Below, one piece after another: positions 22,350-30,881 of a DNA stretch of 64,000 nucleotides. A model generated the notes under the pieces. The model ran no database searches, was not told the DNA's origin, and saw nothing but the letters and a program-made list of their open reading frames with translations. This DNA comes from a virus: the IMG/VR virus record IMGVR_UViG_3300046501_000132, positions 62,001-126,000 of that record; one strand, 5' to 3'. The first letter of the stretch is position 1. Every line of letters starts with the position of its first letter. Made by a program: the position numbers and the translations under genes.

Positions 22350-25069
22350 TGCAATTCAAACAAGGCCATTTGGTCAAAATCCTAGGTTGCTCTTCAGCAA
22401 CTGAAGCGAAGTGGCTAGACGCGATCAACGCGGCTTGCGCGAAGTACCAGATCAACACAAAGTTGCGCCTAGCAGCTTTTATTGCTCAAGTAGGACATGA
22501 GTCTGGTCGTCTAGCGGCTGTGACCGAAAACTTGAACTACTCTGCTGCGGGACTACAGGCCACGTGGCCTAACCGATTCGATGCTGCTAAGGCAGCGGCT
22601 TGCGCACGTAACCCAGAGAAGATTGCTAACGTAGTTTATAGCAACCGTATGGGCAACGGGTCTGAGGCTTCTGGCGAAGGCTGGAAGTATCGCGGTCGTG
22701 GATTGATCCAGTGCACTGGTAAGTCTAACTATCAAGCATTCTCTCAGTCGGCTGGCGTAGATGCAGTTAGCAATCCTGACGCTCTAGCCCAGCCCGCACT
22801 AGCGGCTTTGAGTGCTGGTTGGTTCTGGGATTCTAAAGGCTTGAACAGTTACGCAGATCGCAGCGACTTCCTGACTATCACCAAGCGTATTAACGGTGGT
22901 ACGAACGGTCAAGATGACCGTGAGATGCTTTACAAGAAGGCTATCATTGTTCTATCGGATGAACCAACGCCCACTGACGAGGAAGCAGCAAAAAAAGCTG
23001 ATCCGACACCGGACACGACAGCACCGGTGTCGGAGGAAAAGACCCCCGCTGCACAAAACACCTCTATTGTTGAACCTAAAGCCGCTTCTGGAGATACCGC
23101 AAAATATCCCTGGAACTTCGTTACTGAGTCGCGTTCTGGCCATTATACAGAAGTTGACGACACGCCGGGTAGCGAACGGTTGAATATGACCCACCGTACC
23201 GGGTCATACTGGGAAATCGGCCCAACTGGAACATTCACTTATAAAGCGGTTCTGGACGCATATAAGTTGACCAAGGGCGATTCCTACGATTACACCGGCG
23301 GAAACTATACACAACAAGTACAAGGACAGTCCTACCGTCAGTCTTCTGGGGATATGATCTTCAAGACCGGTGGTAACTATTTCGTCAATGCCTCTAAGGT
23401 TCAAATGAATACGGGTATGTTGTCGGTGTCGGGAGAAATCAACTCCCCATCGATCAACTCTCCCATGTTTGGAGGAATGTCTGGTGGAGCGTCTTTTGGT
23501 AATCTAGTGGCCAGGGAATCTTTGGTTGCCTATGATCTGGTGGATGGCGGCGCACCGATGGTTGGGGGTGCAATCGGCTTCACAGGCGGATCAGATGGAA
23601 GTGGTAGTGCGGATAACCTACTATCCAACAAACTATCTAAGCAGTCTCCGAACGGAACCCCGTGGGTAACTAATGGCGTTGCTCCAGGGTCTAGCAGCTC
23701 ATCTAACGGTGGATCTGGTAATGGTAGTGGTTCGGGTAGCTCTGGGTCAGGATCAGGCTCTAGCAGCTCATCTACGCTGGGAGGCAACGGCAACGATTAT
23801 GATGTTCCTCCGGAAGCCGGAAGTTCATTCAAGGTATCTGATCTGGTGAAGGTTGGGGTGGGTGCTGCTGCGGCTGCCGGTGCGGTTATGGGGATCATTC
23901 AGGCAACTGACCCTGATCCTGTGGTTGCTAACTCTATGGCATCAGCCGTAGGAAATTTGAACAGCAACACTTCAGCGAAAGATAGTCAGACACCTGTGTT
24001 CTTGAAGCATGTATCGTTCGATAAGCCTACGTTGTTCAGCCAGTCTACGGTTATTGATACTCCTGATCCTGCGTTGTATATGAATAACTATCACACCATC
24101 GTTGATAATGACGGTATTGGTCGTTTGTATATCAGTAATGGGCAAGAATGGGTTCTAGCGGCTGAAAATAAGGAACTCAAAGACTATATTGATGAGAAGA
24201 CCGATGGTCTTGCTGAGGATATCATCAACAACGCTGCGGCTCAAACCCAAGCGATTCTTGATGAAGCTGAGGCTAGACAACAAGCCATTGAGGCTGGTCT
24301 ATTGGCTGAAGCGACTGCACGTGGTGCGGCTGTAACGGCGGAAGCCACTGCCCGTCAAAACGAAGATGAATCATTGTCTAATCGTATTTTGACTCTGACA
24401 GCTTCTGTGGATGATAATGCTGCGGCGATTCAAGAGGAACAATCGGCAAGGGCAGATGCCATTACGGCGGAAGCGAATGCTAGATTGACTCTAGCAGCTA
24501 AAGTTGATGACAACACAGCGTCCATCATCACGGAGCAGACAACAAGAGCGAATGCTGATGAGGCGATCTCAACTCTATTGACTGAAGTCACGTCAACAAC
24601 CAATGGTAACACAGCGGCTATCTCGTCTGAAATTACCGCTCGTACAACGGCTGACTCTGCGTTGTCGAGTCGGATTGATGCGGTTGTTGCTACGGCTGGG
24701 GATAATACAGCGGCGATCATCACTGAACAAAATGCTCGGATTACAGATACCAATAATATCAAGGCCCAATGGGCCATCAAGACGAATGTTAATGGTCACG
24801 TATCTGGTATTGCTTTGGTGAACGATCTGATCAACGGCAATCCAACATCTTCGTTCACGGTATCAGCGGATGTGTTTAAGTTGGTTAAACCAGGCGCCCC
24901 AACTACGGTGGCGACTCCGTTTAGTGTTGATTCTAGTGGTAATGCAGTTTTTGGTGGGATGCTTACAGTCAAGTCTGCCGCGTCTGGACAGAGAACTGAG
25001 ATCGACAATAGTAGCATTCGAGTCTATGACTCTGCTGGTACTTTGCGAGTTAGATTGGGAGTTTGGTGA
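22349..25069 (+). CDS. tail protein: GH19 lysozyme domain, gp5-type beta region, Gly/Ser linker, coiled-coil fibre
   Basis: 906 aa with a clear mosaic. Residues 1-195 form a glycoside hydrolase 19 endolysin-type domain (AAFIAQVGHESGRL with catalytic Glu, GWKYRGRGLIQCTGKSNYQ, ITKRINGGTNG). About 235-300 contain EVDDTPGSERLNMTHRTGSY and EIGPTGTFTYK, the start of the gp5 C-terminal triple-helix domain. About 445-480 is Gly/Ser-rich. 620-820 is an Ala/Glu coiled coil with repeated DDNTAAI-type units. The end (DNSSIRVYDSAGTLRVRLGVW) is typical of tail-tip proteins such as lambda J. It would puncture and digest the wall. Confidence 0.78.
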   Translation: MQFKQGHLVKILGCSSATEAKWLDAINAACAKYQINTKLRLAAFIAQVGHESGRLAAVTENLNYSAAGLQATWPNRFDAAKAAACARNPEKIANVVYSNRMGNGSEASGEGWKYRGRGLIQCTGKSNYQAFSQSAGVDAVSNPDALAQPALAALSAGWFWDSKGLNSYADRSDFLTITKRINGGTNGQDDREMLYKKAIIVLSDEPTPTDEEAAKKADPTPDTTAPVSEEKTPAAQNTSIVEPKAASGDTAKYPWNFVTESRSGHYTEVDDTPGSERLNMTHRTGSYWEIGPTGTFTYKAVLDAYKLTKGDSYDYTGGNYTQQVQGQSYRQSSGDMIFKTGGNYFVNASKVQMNTGMLSVSGEINSPSINSPMFGGMSGGASFGNLVARESLVAYDLVDGGAPMVGGAIGFTGGSDGSGSADNLLSNKLSKQSPNGTPWVTNGVAPGSSSSSNGGSGNGSGSGSSGSGSGSSSSSTLGGNGNDYDVPPEAGSSFKVSDLVKVGVGAAAAAGAVMGIIQATDPDPVVANSMASAVGNLNSNTSAKDSQTPVFLKHVSFDKPTLFSQSTVIDTPDPALYMNNYHTIVDNDGIGRLYISNGQEWVLAAENKELKDYIDEKTDGLAEDIINNAAAQTQAILDEAEARQQAIEAGLLAEATARGAAVTAEATARQNEDESLSNRILTLTASVDDNAAAIQEEQSARADAITAEANARLTLAAKVDDNTASIITEQTTRANADEAISTLLTEVTSTTNGNTAAISSEITARTTADSALSSRIDAVVATAGDNTAAIITEQNARITDTNNIKAQWAIKTNVNGHVSGIALVNDLINGNPTSSFTVSADVFKLVKPGAPTTVATPFSVDSSGNAVFGGMLTVKSAASGQRTEIDNSSIRVYDSAGTLRVRLGVW

Positions 25070-25377
25070 TGGGAATTGGTTTGGAGGTATATAACGCCAG
25101 CGGTCAAAGAACTTTGGCTACTGGCGACTACCTTCCTCGTTTTTTGGGGAAGTTCTTTATTAACAGTACGCCAGGGTCAGTTGTTGATGGTAACTTATCT
25201 ACCCCCGGCACGGTTCCATTTTTTATGTTCTTCCCTGGTAACTCAGCAGGATTCAAAACCAATGCAATCAATTGTCCATATATTACCATATCTGGAAATA
25301 CGATTAGTTGGAATTGGGCTGATGATGGCAATACTGCTTATCATATGGGTGGGATCGTGATTTATGGATTACGGTAA
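25069..25377 (+). CDS. tail-tip/fibre-associated protein (102 aa)
   Basis: ATG at 25069 overlaps the stop of the large tail gene (TGATG). MGIGLEVYNASGQRTL opens with the same LxVYNxxG motif as the minus-strand neighbour. The rest is beta-rich with many Gly/Asn/Pro. Probably a small tip protein that caps the fibre or contacts the receptor. Overlaps the converging gene by 9 bases. Confidence 0.65.
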   Translation: MGIGLEVYNASGQRTLATGDYLPRFLGKFFINSTPGSVVDGNLSTPGTVPFFMFFPGNSAGFKTNAINCPYITISGNTISWNWADDGNTAYHMGGIVIYGLR

Positions 25378-26130
25378 GTAGACATTGGTTACATCAACTG
25401 CAAATAGATTGCCGCCGACTGGCTGTTGTCGATTAATAGAAGTTGATGTGGCGGCCCAAGTGGGATCATACGCACCGGTTGCCACTCCGGGAACCGAAGC
25501 GGCGTTGTTAATGTAGATAGTTTGCATCCACTGTCTACCATCAACACCTGTGTATGGGTCAGCGGTGACGTATGATTTAGGATTATCAAATGCCGCGGCT
25601 AATTTCTGTCCAGCAAATGTTCCGTCGATATTATATGTACCAACTCCATATCCATCAACTGGAGTACCATACGGAATACTAGCAAAACCGATGATTCTCA
25701 TCGGTTCGTAGTCCGAACTGAATGTGACCCGCCCTGTAGCATCGTAAGTGACCAACCCATATGCCGGAGCAATATTTGGTTGGACGTCATACACGTAATA
25801 GGATACGGCAGCGCCCCACCCAGCTGGCGTTTGAGAAGAAACCCAGAACTCATGAAGATAACGACCTGGATTTTCAATATCATCACCTTCGCTTCTTGAG
25901 ATAACTGAACACGCCCCATTTTGGTATCCGTAATAACCATTCGAATACGCAACTACCATGATTGGAGCAGTCCAGCCAGTATTGGTGAATGTGACTTTGC
26001 GGATATTCACCGGAGGTGTTGCTGAAGCTGGGAAGTTAATATATCCACGAGAGACTAGAACGTAATTTGTAAATTGTGAGTCGATCTGGATCGTTCCATT
26101 ACTGTTATAAACCTGTAGTGCTGCTGGCAT
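25369..26130 (-). CDS. tail-tip/receptor-binding candidate (253 aa)
   Basis: Begins MPAALQVYNSNGTIQIDSQF, the same N-terminal motif as the preceding plus-strand protein, then a long beta-rich region full of Tyr, Gly and Asn, as in tail-tip and adhesin proteins. It lies tail-to-tail with the 25069 gene. The similar starts suggest that both share an anchoring point on the tail. Opposite strand placement might allow exchange or regulated expression of tips. No promoter box of the late class was found directly upstream on its strand. Confidence 0.62.
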   Translation of the reverse strand: MPAALQVYNSNGTIQIDSQFTNYVLVSRGYINFPASATPPVNIRKVTFTNTGWTAPIMVVAYSNGYYGYQNGACSVISRSEGDDIENPGRYLHEFWVSSQTPAGWGAAVSYYVYDVQPNIAPAYGLVTYDATGRVTFSSDYEPMRIIGFASIPYGTPVDGYGVGTYNIDGTFAGQKLAAAFDNPKSYVTADPYTGVDGRQWMQTIYINNAASVPGVATGAYDPTWAATSTSINRQQPVGGNLFAVDVTNVYLP

Positions 26131-26141
26131 TCAAATGCTCC

Positions 26142-26151
26142 GATAAATAAT
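26142..26151 (+). promoter_or_regulatory. late-promoter-like box GATAAATAAT
   Basis: CGATAAATAATAG 51 bases before the 26202 gene; closest match in the window to the classical T4 late box TATAAATA. Confidence 0.45.
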
Positions 26152-26201
26152 AGTGTTACCAATGAAGTATTTAATATCTATAACACGAGGTTGGAGGCGA
26201 T

Positions 26202-26648
26202 ATGGTTACGGTTGCTTTTTATAAAGGGCGTGGCTCAGCCTGGGATAACTTTTGGGCTGATTTGATCAGATGGTGGACCGGTGGTCCATATTCCCACGTT
26301 GAGGTAATTACAAAGACTAATGCGGAAGGTCAATCATTCTGCTACTCGTCTGTCTTCAAAGAGAAGGGCATTCGAGGTAAGTGGAGAGATTTGGCTGTTG
26401 GTGATTGGGACTTCGTTGATGTGGATGTAGATCCACTGCAGGTAGAAGCCTGGTTCGTTGCACACGCTGGGGCTAAATACGATTTGCTTGGTCTTCTTGG
26501 CTTTGTCTTCCGACGCGAAGAATATGACCACAATAAATACTTTTGTTCCGAGGCAGTAGCAGATGCTATTGGACTTGGGGAGGGTTGGAGATACGATCCT
26601 AATGCCCTCAAACCTATTGTTGATTTTCTTTCAAAATACAAGGATTAA
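26202..26648 (+). CDS. permuted NlpC/P60-type papain-fold hydrolase
   Basis: 148 aa with WWTGGPYSHVEVITKT (His after a Gly-Pro-Tyr-Ser turn) near the N terminus and KYFCSEAVADAIGL (catalytic Cys) near the end. This His-before-Cys order marks the permuted papain-like amidases/peptidases (YiiX/LRAT-like). Substrate may be a wall peptide or a lipid-linked bond. It starts a three-gene late operon that ends with a head-targeted protein, so it may be packaged in the virion. Confidence 0.65.
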   Translation: MVTVAFYKGRGSAWDNFWADLIRWWTGGPYSHVEVITKTNAEGQSFCYSSVFKEKGIRGKWRDLAVGDWDFVDVDVDPLQVEAWFVAHAGAKYDLLGLLGFVFRREEYDHNKYFCSEAVADAIGLGEGWRYDPNALKPIVDFLSKYKD

Positions 26649-26650
26649 AA

Positions 26651-27022
26651 ATGGCACGTTTTGAACCCACTGACCTAGCCCATAAAGAGGCACTAAAGGC
26701 TCGCGCAGAAAAGCTGAAACCCAATGCTTTCAATCTAGTGGCTACGGCACGCGGCTGGGAACAGTCTCGCCCCAATGGCACTCTAGAACTATTGGTTTGT
26801 TTCGCAGGTCTAGATGAACTGCTAGGCGATAATGCCCCGGCTGAAGTTGTGGGTGAGCCTGTTGAGGTTGTAGTTCCTACTGTGGTTGAGGAAACCGCTA
26901 AAGAGACGGTAGTTGACGCCACCCCTCCGGTAGAAACCAAGCCTGCTGAAGTAGTGAAGGCTCCGGCTAAGAAGACTGGCGGGCGTCCAAAGAAGGTTGT
27001 TGAAGATAAGGCGGCTGAATAA
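26651..27022 (+). CDS. acidic/basic low-complexity protein with AT-hook-like end
   Basis: 123 aa. The first 60 residues look folded (RFEPTDLAHKEALKARAEKL). The second half is a Val/Glu/Pro-rich stretch that ends KTGGRPKKVVEDK, a GRP core of the AT-hook type. This could bind DNA inside the capsid. Overlaps the next gene by one base (TAATG). Confidence 0.55.
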   Translation: MARFEPTDLAHKEALKARAEKLKPNAFNLVATARGWEQSRPNGTLELLVCFAGLDELLGDNAPAEVVGEPVEVVVPTVVEETAKETVVDATPPVETKPAEVVKAPAKKTGGRPKKVVEDKAAE

Positions 27023-27300
27023 TGAAGACCGTATCTGACTACATCAAGCTTGTTGAAAGTGAAGGCGCTGTAAACACGGTTAGTTCTGGCGCTATTGCAG
27101 GTAAGGACGTACCTTTGGGTAAGGTTCAAAAGCGCAAGGTTCAGGAATCGGATGCTTATGAGGGTGAGAATCCTTTGGCTGACGCAGCAGGTGATATTCC
27201 GTTGCTGACGGTGTATGCCCCTGAGTCTCCTACTACTCAATGTGATCCACATCGCTTCCATCAGAAGCAACAATACAATAACGACTCCATGTCGTCTTGA
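27022..27300 (+). CDS. candidate internal head protein with capsid-targeting peptide
   Basis: Begins MKTVSDYIKLVESEG, strikingly like the T4 capsid-targeting sequence MKTYQEFIAEA of internal proteins and Alt. The LVE at residues 10-12 matches the L/I-x-E cleavage rule of the T4 prohead protease, giving an 80-residue mature protein beginning SEGAVNTV. The remainder is basic-acidic without a known fold. Late operon position agrees. The gene at 51362 has a similar N terminus. Confidence 0.6.
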   Translation: MKTVSDYIKLVESEGAVNTVSSGAIAGKDVPLGKVQKRKVQESDAYEGENPLADAAGDIPLLTVYAPESPTTQCDPHRFHQKQQYNNDSMSS

Positions 27301-27302
27301 TC

Positions 27303-27334
27303 AAAATCCCTCAGAGAAATCTGGGGGATTTTTC
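27303..27334 (+). terminator. intrinsic terminator
   Basis: AAAATCCCTCAGA - GAAA - TCTGGGGGATTTTT, one mismatch in a 13-pair stem, ending the late operon. Confidence 0.8.
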
Positions 27335-27345
27335 ATTTACCATGG

Positions 27346-27374
27346 TTTACTTTCCATACTAAACATACTATAAT
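27346..27374 (+). promoter_or_regulatory. sigma70-like promoter before DNA polymerase
   Basis: TTTACT (27346) - 17 bases - TATAAT (27369), 48 bases before the polymerase ATG. Confidence 0.72.
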
Positions 27375-27421
27375 TATCCCCTTAGATAATGGTTGGACCG
27401 GACAATATTTGGAGTTAGCGG

Positions 27422-30163
27422 ATGAGTGATAGCTGGTACACGAACGTAGATGTTCGTGGTAATAAGGTTTTTCTGCGGTACGTTGAAGGCGACCAACACA
27501 AGATGGAAGTCGTTGAATTCGGCCCTGAGCTGTATATTCGTACAAACGATGCTTCTAAAGCCGACGCAATGTCGATGCATGATGAACCCCTAGAAGCCGT
27601 ACAATTCCAAGATCACCGTGAGATGCGGAAGTTCATTGAGTCATATAAGGACGTTGATGGATTCTCTGTTTATGGTACTGAGAGTATCATGAACCAATTC
27701 GTGTCTAGGGCTTATGCAGGTGAAATCAAATATGACGGTCAAAAGATTCGCGGCGCGATTCTGGATATTGAAACTTTCTCGGGTGATATCGAAGTTGATG
27801 AATATGGGACGGTAAATCCTGTTGATGGTCCCTTCCCCGATCCGTATGAGGCGAGTCATCCGATCAACTTGATCACCGTTTATTCTACTGTTGAGAAGAA
27901 GTTCTATTCTTGGGGTCTGGAGTATTTCAAGGATCAATTCATAGGAACCTACGTACATAATCCTGAGCATGACCGCGTGGGTAAACTGAATGTGACCTAC
28001 AAGGGCTTCAAGGATGAGTACGCGATGTTGAATGACTTCGTGGCTTGGTGGCAAGTACAAGGATTCAACTATTGGTCCGGCTGGCACATTGAGGGCTTCG
28101 ATAATCCGTATCTAACGAATCGTATTGAGAAGGTTTGTGGAGAAGCAGCAAAGAAGAAACTTAGTGTCTGGAACATGATCAGCAAGCATACCTTCACCAA
28201 CGACTTCGGTGAAGAAATGACTGTGTTTGAATGGTTTGGTACTCAGATGCTGGACTATAAGCAATTGTTCGAGAAACACGGGTTTATGAACCCTGAGGAC
28301 AAGAAGCTAGACACGGTGGCGAGGCTGATCCTGGGTGAAGGTAAGGTTGACTATAAGGCTGAAGGTAATCTCAACACTTTGTATATCCGCAACTATCAAA
28401 AGTCTGTGGAATATAACATCGTTGACGTTGATCTGATCGTCCGGATGAACAACAAGAAACGCTTCTTTGAACTCACATTCATTCTAGCGTATCTATGTAA
28501 GGCCAACTATGTTGATACGCTTGGAACGGTAAAGCCCTGGTCGGCTCTGACGTATTCGATGCTTTGTGAGAAGGGACAGCGTCCTAAGATCAAGTCTGTG
28601 TATGAAGGTGACGTTCAGTTCGGCGGTGGCTTTGTTCGTGAAATGAAGGGCGGTCGGTTTCGTTGGGTTGTATCTTGTGACTTGAACTCTCTTTATCCTC
28701 ACTTGATCCAACAATACAACCTCGGTGCTGAGACGATTATCGAGCCTGAGGATTTGCCTGCTGAGGTTAGAGCACTTCCTGCCTTCACGATGGATGATCT
28801 TGTTAACCAACGAGTCGATCTATCTGTGTTGAAGAAGTATAACATTTGTATGACTGCAAACCGAGCATTCTTCAAGCGCGGTAAGAAGTCTATCTTCAAC
28901 GAAAAGACGCGGGAGATTTACGACACGCGGAAGAAGGTGAAGAAGCAGATGTTGGTCTTTGAACAGCAAGAGGTCGATCTTCAGGCTAAGATTGGGGACC
29001 GTGAACCGACTGCCGAAGAACAAGCGACACTGGATGACTTGGCAATCAAGATTTCGACATACGATGTCCATCAGCACTCGCTGAAGATTCTGATGAACTC
29101 GCTGTTTGGTGCAATCGGAAACAAGTGGTTCAAGGAATGTTTTGATGTTCGAGTCGCTGAAGGGATTACACTATCTGGTAAGCTGTCGATTCTGTGGATT
29201 GCTCGTAAGCTAGATGAGTATCTGAACAAGATTCTCGGTACTGGTGAGACGAAACACAAGATTCATCACGTATCGAAACCTGCATCGACGAAGCTAGAAG
29301 TATTGGGCGGTAAGAACTACGCGATTTATCAGGACACTGACTCGTGTTATCTGGATATGTCTGGTCTTGTGGACAAGATGTTCACCGCAGAGCAGCAGAA
29401 GGAAGACCCTGAGAAGATTGTTAATTTCTTGGATAAGCTGTTCAACGATAAGATCGAACCGTTCATCAACAAGTGCTATGAGGAACTGGCCGACTACGTG
29501 AACGCTGATGACCAGCGTATGTTCATGAAGCGAGAAGTTATTGCTACGGATGCAATCTGGGCAGCCAAGAAGCGTTACACGATGCTTGTTGCTGACTCGG
29601 AAGGCGTGCGGTATTGGCCGAAGATGTATCACAAGACGGTGGGTCTGGATGCGGTGAAAACCGAAGCCCCGAAACTGTGTCGTGAGTGGATGCTAGATTG
29701 TTACAAGATTGCTCTGAGTGGGACCGAACAGGAACTACAAGACTATTGCGCTGAGCGTAAGAAAGAGTATTTCGCTTTGCCTATTGAAAAGATGGCTAAG
29801 GTGTCCGGCGTGAACGGGATTGAAAAATATTCAGACCCTAACACGATGTACATCAAGGGTACGCCAAAGCACGTGAAGGCGGCGATCTGGCATAATCACT
29901 TGGTCGATAAGTTGGGTATCAAGGGTCTGTCTAAGGTTCAATCCGGAGACAAGATTATGTATGTTGACTTGAAGATGCCCAATCCTTATATGTGCGAGAC
30001 CATCGCCTTCCAAGGTAAGATTCCGCCCGATTTTAAGTTGGATAAGTATGTAAACTACGAAGCGAACTATGAGAAGTTGTTCATTGGTTATCTGAACAAC
30101 CTTATCAACGTAGTCAACTGGTCTGCGGTTCGTCGCGCATCGGTCATGGACTGGTTCGCGTAA
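27422..30163 (+). CDS. 43: family B DNA polymerase, T4 gp43-like
   Basis: 913 aa (T4 gp43: 898). The exonuclease domain has ILDIETFSGD (Exo I D-x-E), a GWHIEGFDNPYL (Exo II region, N-x-x-x-D type) and VEYNIVDVDLIVRM (Exo III Y-x3-D). Polymerase motifs: SCDLNSLYPHLIQQ (motif A), KILMNSLFGAIGNKWF (motif B, K-x3-NSLFG) and YQDTDSCYL (motif C, DTD). The end of T4 gp43 binds the clamp; here the C terminus is WSAVRRASVMDWFA. Single uninterrupted gene with its own promoter and terminator. Confidence 0.95.
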   Translation: MSDSWYTNVDVRGNKVFLRYVEGDQHKMEVVEFGPELYIRTNDASKADAMSMHDEPLEAVQFQDHREMRKFIESYKDVDGFSVYGTESIMNQFVSRAYAGEIKYDGQKIRGAILDIETFSGDIEVDEYGTVNPVDGPFPDPYEASHPINLITVYSTVEKKFYSWGLEYFKDQFIGTYVHNPEHDRVGKLNVTYKGFKDEYAMLNDFVAWWQVQGFNYWSGWHIEGFDNPYLTNRIEKVCGEAAKKKLSVWNMISKHTFTNDFGEEMTVFEWFGTQMLDYKQLFEKHGFMNPEDKKLDTVARLILGEGKVDYKAEGNLNTLYIRNYQKSVEYNIVDVDLIVRMNNKKRFFELTFILAYLCKANYVDTLGTVKPWSALTYSMLCEKGQRPKIKSVYEGDVQFGGGFVREMKGGRFRWVVSCDLNSLYPHLIQQYNLGAETIIEPEDLPAEVRALPAFTMDDLVNQRVDLSVLKKYNICMTANRAFFKRGKKSIFNEKTREIYDTRKKVKKQMLVFEQQEVDLQAKIGDREPTAEEQATLDDLAIKISTYDVHQHSLKILMNSLFGAIGNKWFKECFDVRVAEGITLSGKLSILWIARKLDEYLNKILGTGETKHKIHHVSKPASTKLEVLGGKNYAIYQDTDSCYLDMSGLVDKMFTAEQQKEDPEKIVNFLDKLFNDKIEPFINKCYEELADYVNADDQRMFMKREVIATDAIWAAKKRYTMLVADSEGVRYWPKMYHKTVGLDAVKTEAPKLCREWMLDCYKIALSGTEQELQDYCAERKKEYFALPIEKMAKVSGVNGIEKYSDPNTMYIKGTPKHVKAAIWHNHLVDKLGIKGLSKVQSGDKIMYVDLKMPNPYMCETIAFQGKIPPDFKLDKYVNYEANYEKLFIGYLNNLINVVNWSAVRRASVMDWFA

Positions 30164-30170
30164 ATCATAG

Positions 30171-30204
30171 AGAAGCCCGGAGATTCATAGTCTCCGGGCT
30201 TTAC
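30171..30204 (+). terminator. intrinsic terminator after DNA polymerase
   Basis: AAGCCCGGAGA - TTCATAG - TCTCCGGGCTTT. The T-run merges into the -35 TTTACC of the next promoter. Confidence 0.8.
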
Positions 30205-30228
30205 CGTTTACATTTACATAGGTATAAT
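30200..30228 (+). promoter_or_regulatory. sigma70-like promoter before the topoisomerase operon
   Basis: TTTACC (30200) - 17 bases - TATAAT (30223). The -35 overlaps the preceding terminator tail, a compact punctuation. Confidence 0.7.
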
Positions 30229-30270
30229 GTAGCCTTACCCGATAACCTTAAAAGAGTAAAGGTGTAGAGA

Positions 30271-30867
30271 ATGGAAGACGTGTTGGTTTTGGAAGATACT
30301 GAAGTAAATGCTCGTGAGCGTCTGCTGAGCCTGTTCGATTTGTCTGACGAAGTCAAGGAAAATATTCTGCGAGTGAATGACGAATATGGTCCTTTCGGTG
30401 ATTGGTATCTTCGCGGCGCGTCCTTCCGCGAGATCAATACGCTTGAAGAGTTCAAGCGTCAGTTCGAAGCCGGTGAGGTGGAAAATTTCGTGTACTTCCG
30501 CCCCGGCGATCTGGTCTTCAATTCTCTGCACTACGGCAACCACCAAACTTTCATGGGTGGACTGTATATTCTGTATCGCCTGAGCACCGGTTGGATTCCT
30601 ACCGAAGCCGATATGAAGTGCACTGATGGTGCGATGAAGTATATGGAGAACTGGGGTTTGTGTTCCAGCGGCGAGCAAGACTGGAATAACTACGGGAATC
30701 AGGATGACTACCTGAAATCGGCTCTGGGTATCTATCAATCTGGTTGTGGTCGGACGTTTTATCGTCACAAGAACTTCGAAATGAACGCTCGGGAATATAA
30801 CACGTTCCAGAGCCTGGCGAAAGTTGGCGGCACGCACAGCAATGGTTGGGATATTGCTACCCACTGA
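30271..30867 (+). CDS. hypothetical protein (198 aa)
   Basis: First gene of the topoisomerase operon. Acidic N-terminal helix (RERLLSLFDLSDEVKENI), then many aromatic residues and a cluster DWNNYGNQDDYL. Four cysteines are spread without a zinc pattern. Not recognised. Operon position suggests a replication or nucleotide-related role but that is speculative. Confidence 0.6.
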   Translation: MEDVLVLEDTEVNARERLLSLFDLSDEVKENILRVNDEYGPFGDWYLRGASFREINTLEEFKRQFEAGEVENFVYFRPGDLVFNSLHYGNHQTFMGGLYILYRLSTGWIPTEADMKCTDGAMKYMENWGLCSSGEQDWNNYGNQDDYLKSALGIYQSGCGRTFYRHKNFEMNAREYNTFQSLAKVGGTHSNGWDIATH

Positions 30868-30881
30868 ATAAGAAGGAAAGA

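Noticed and set aside
23530-23793. Pro/Asp-rich 87-aa minus-strand ORF
   Set aside because: Antisense of the Gly/Ser linker of the tail protein.
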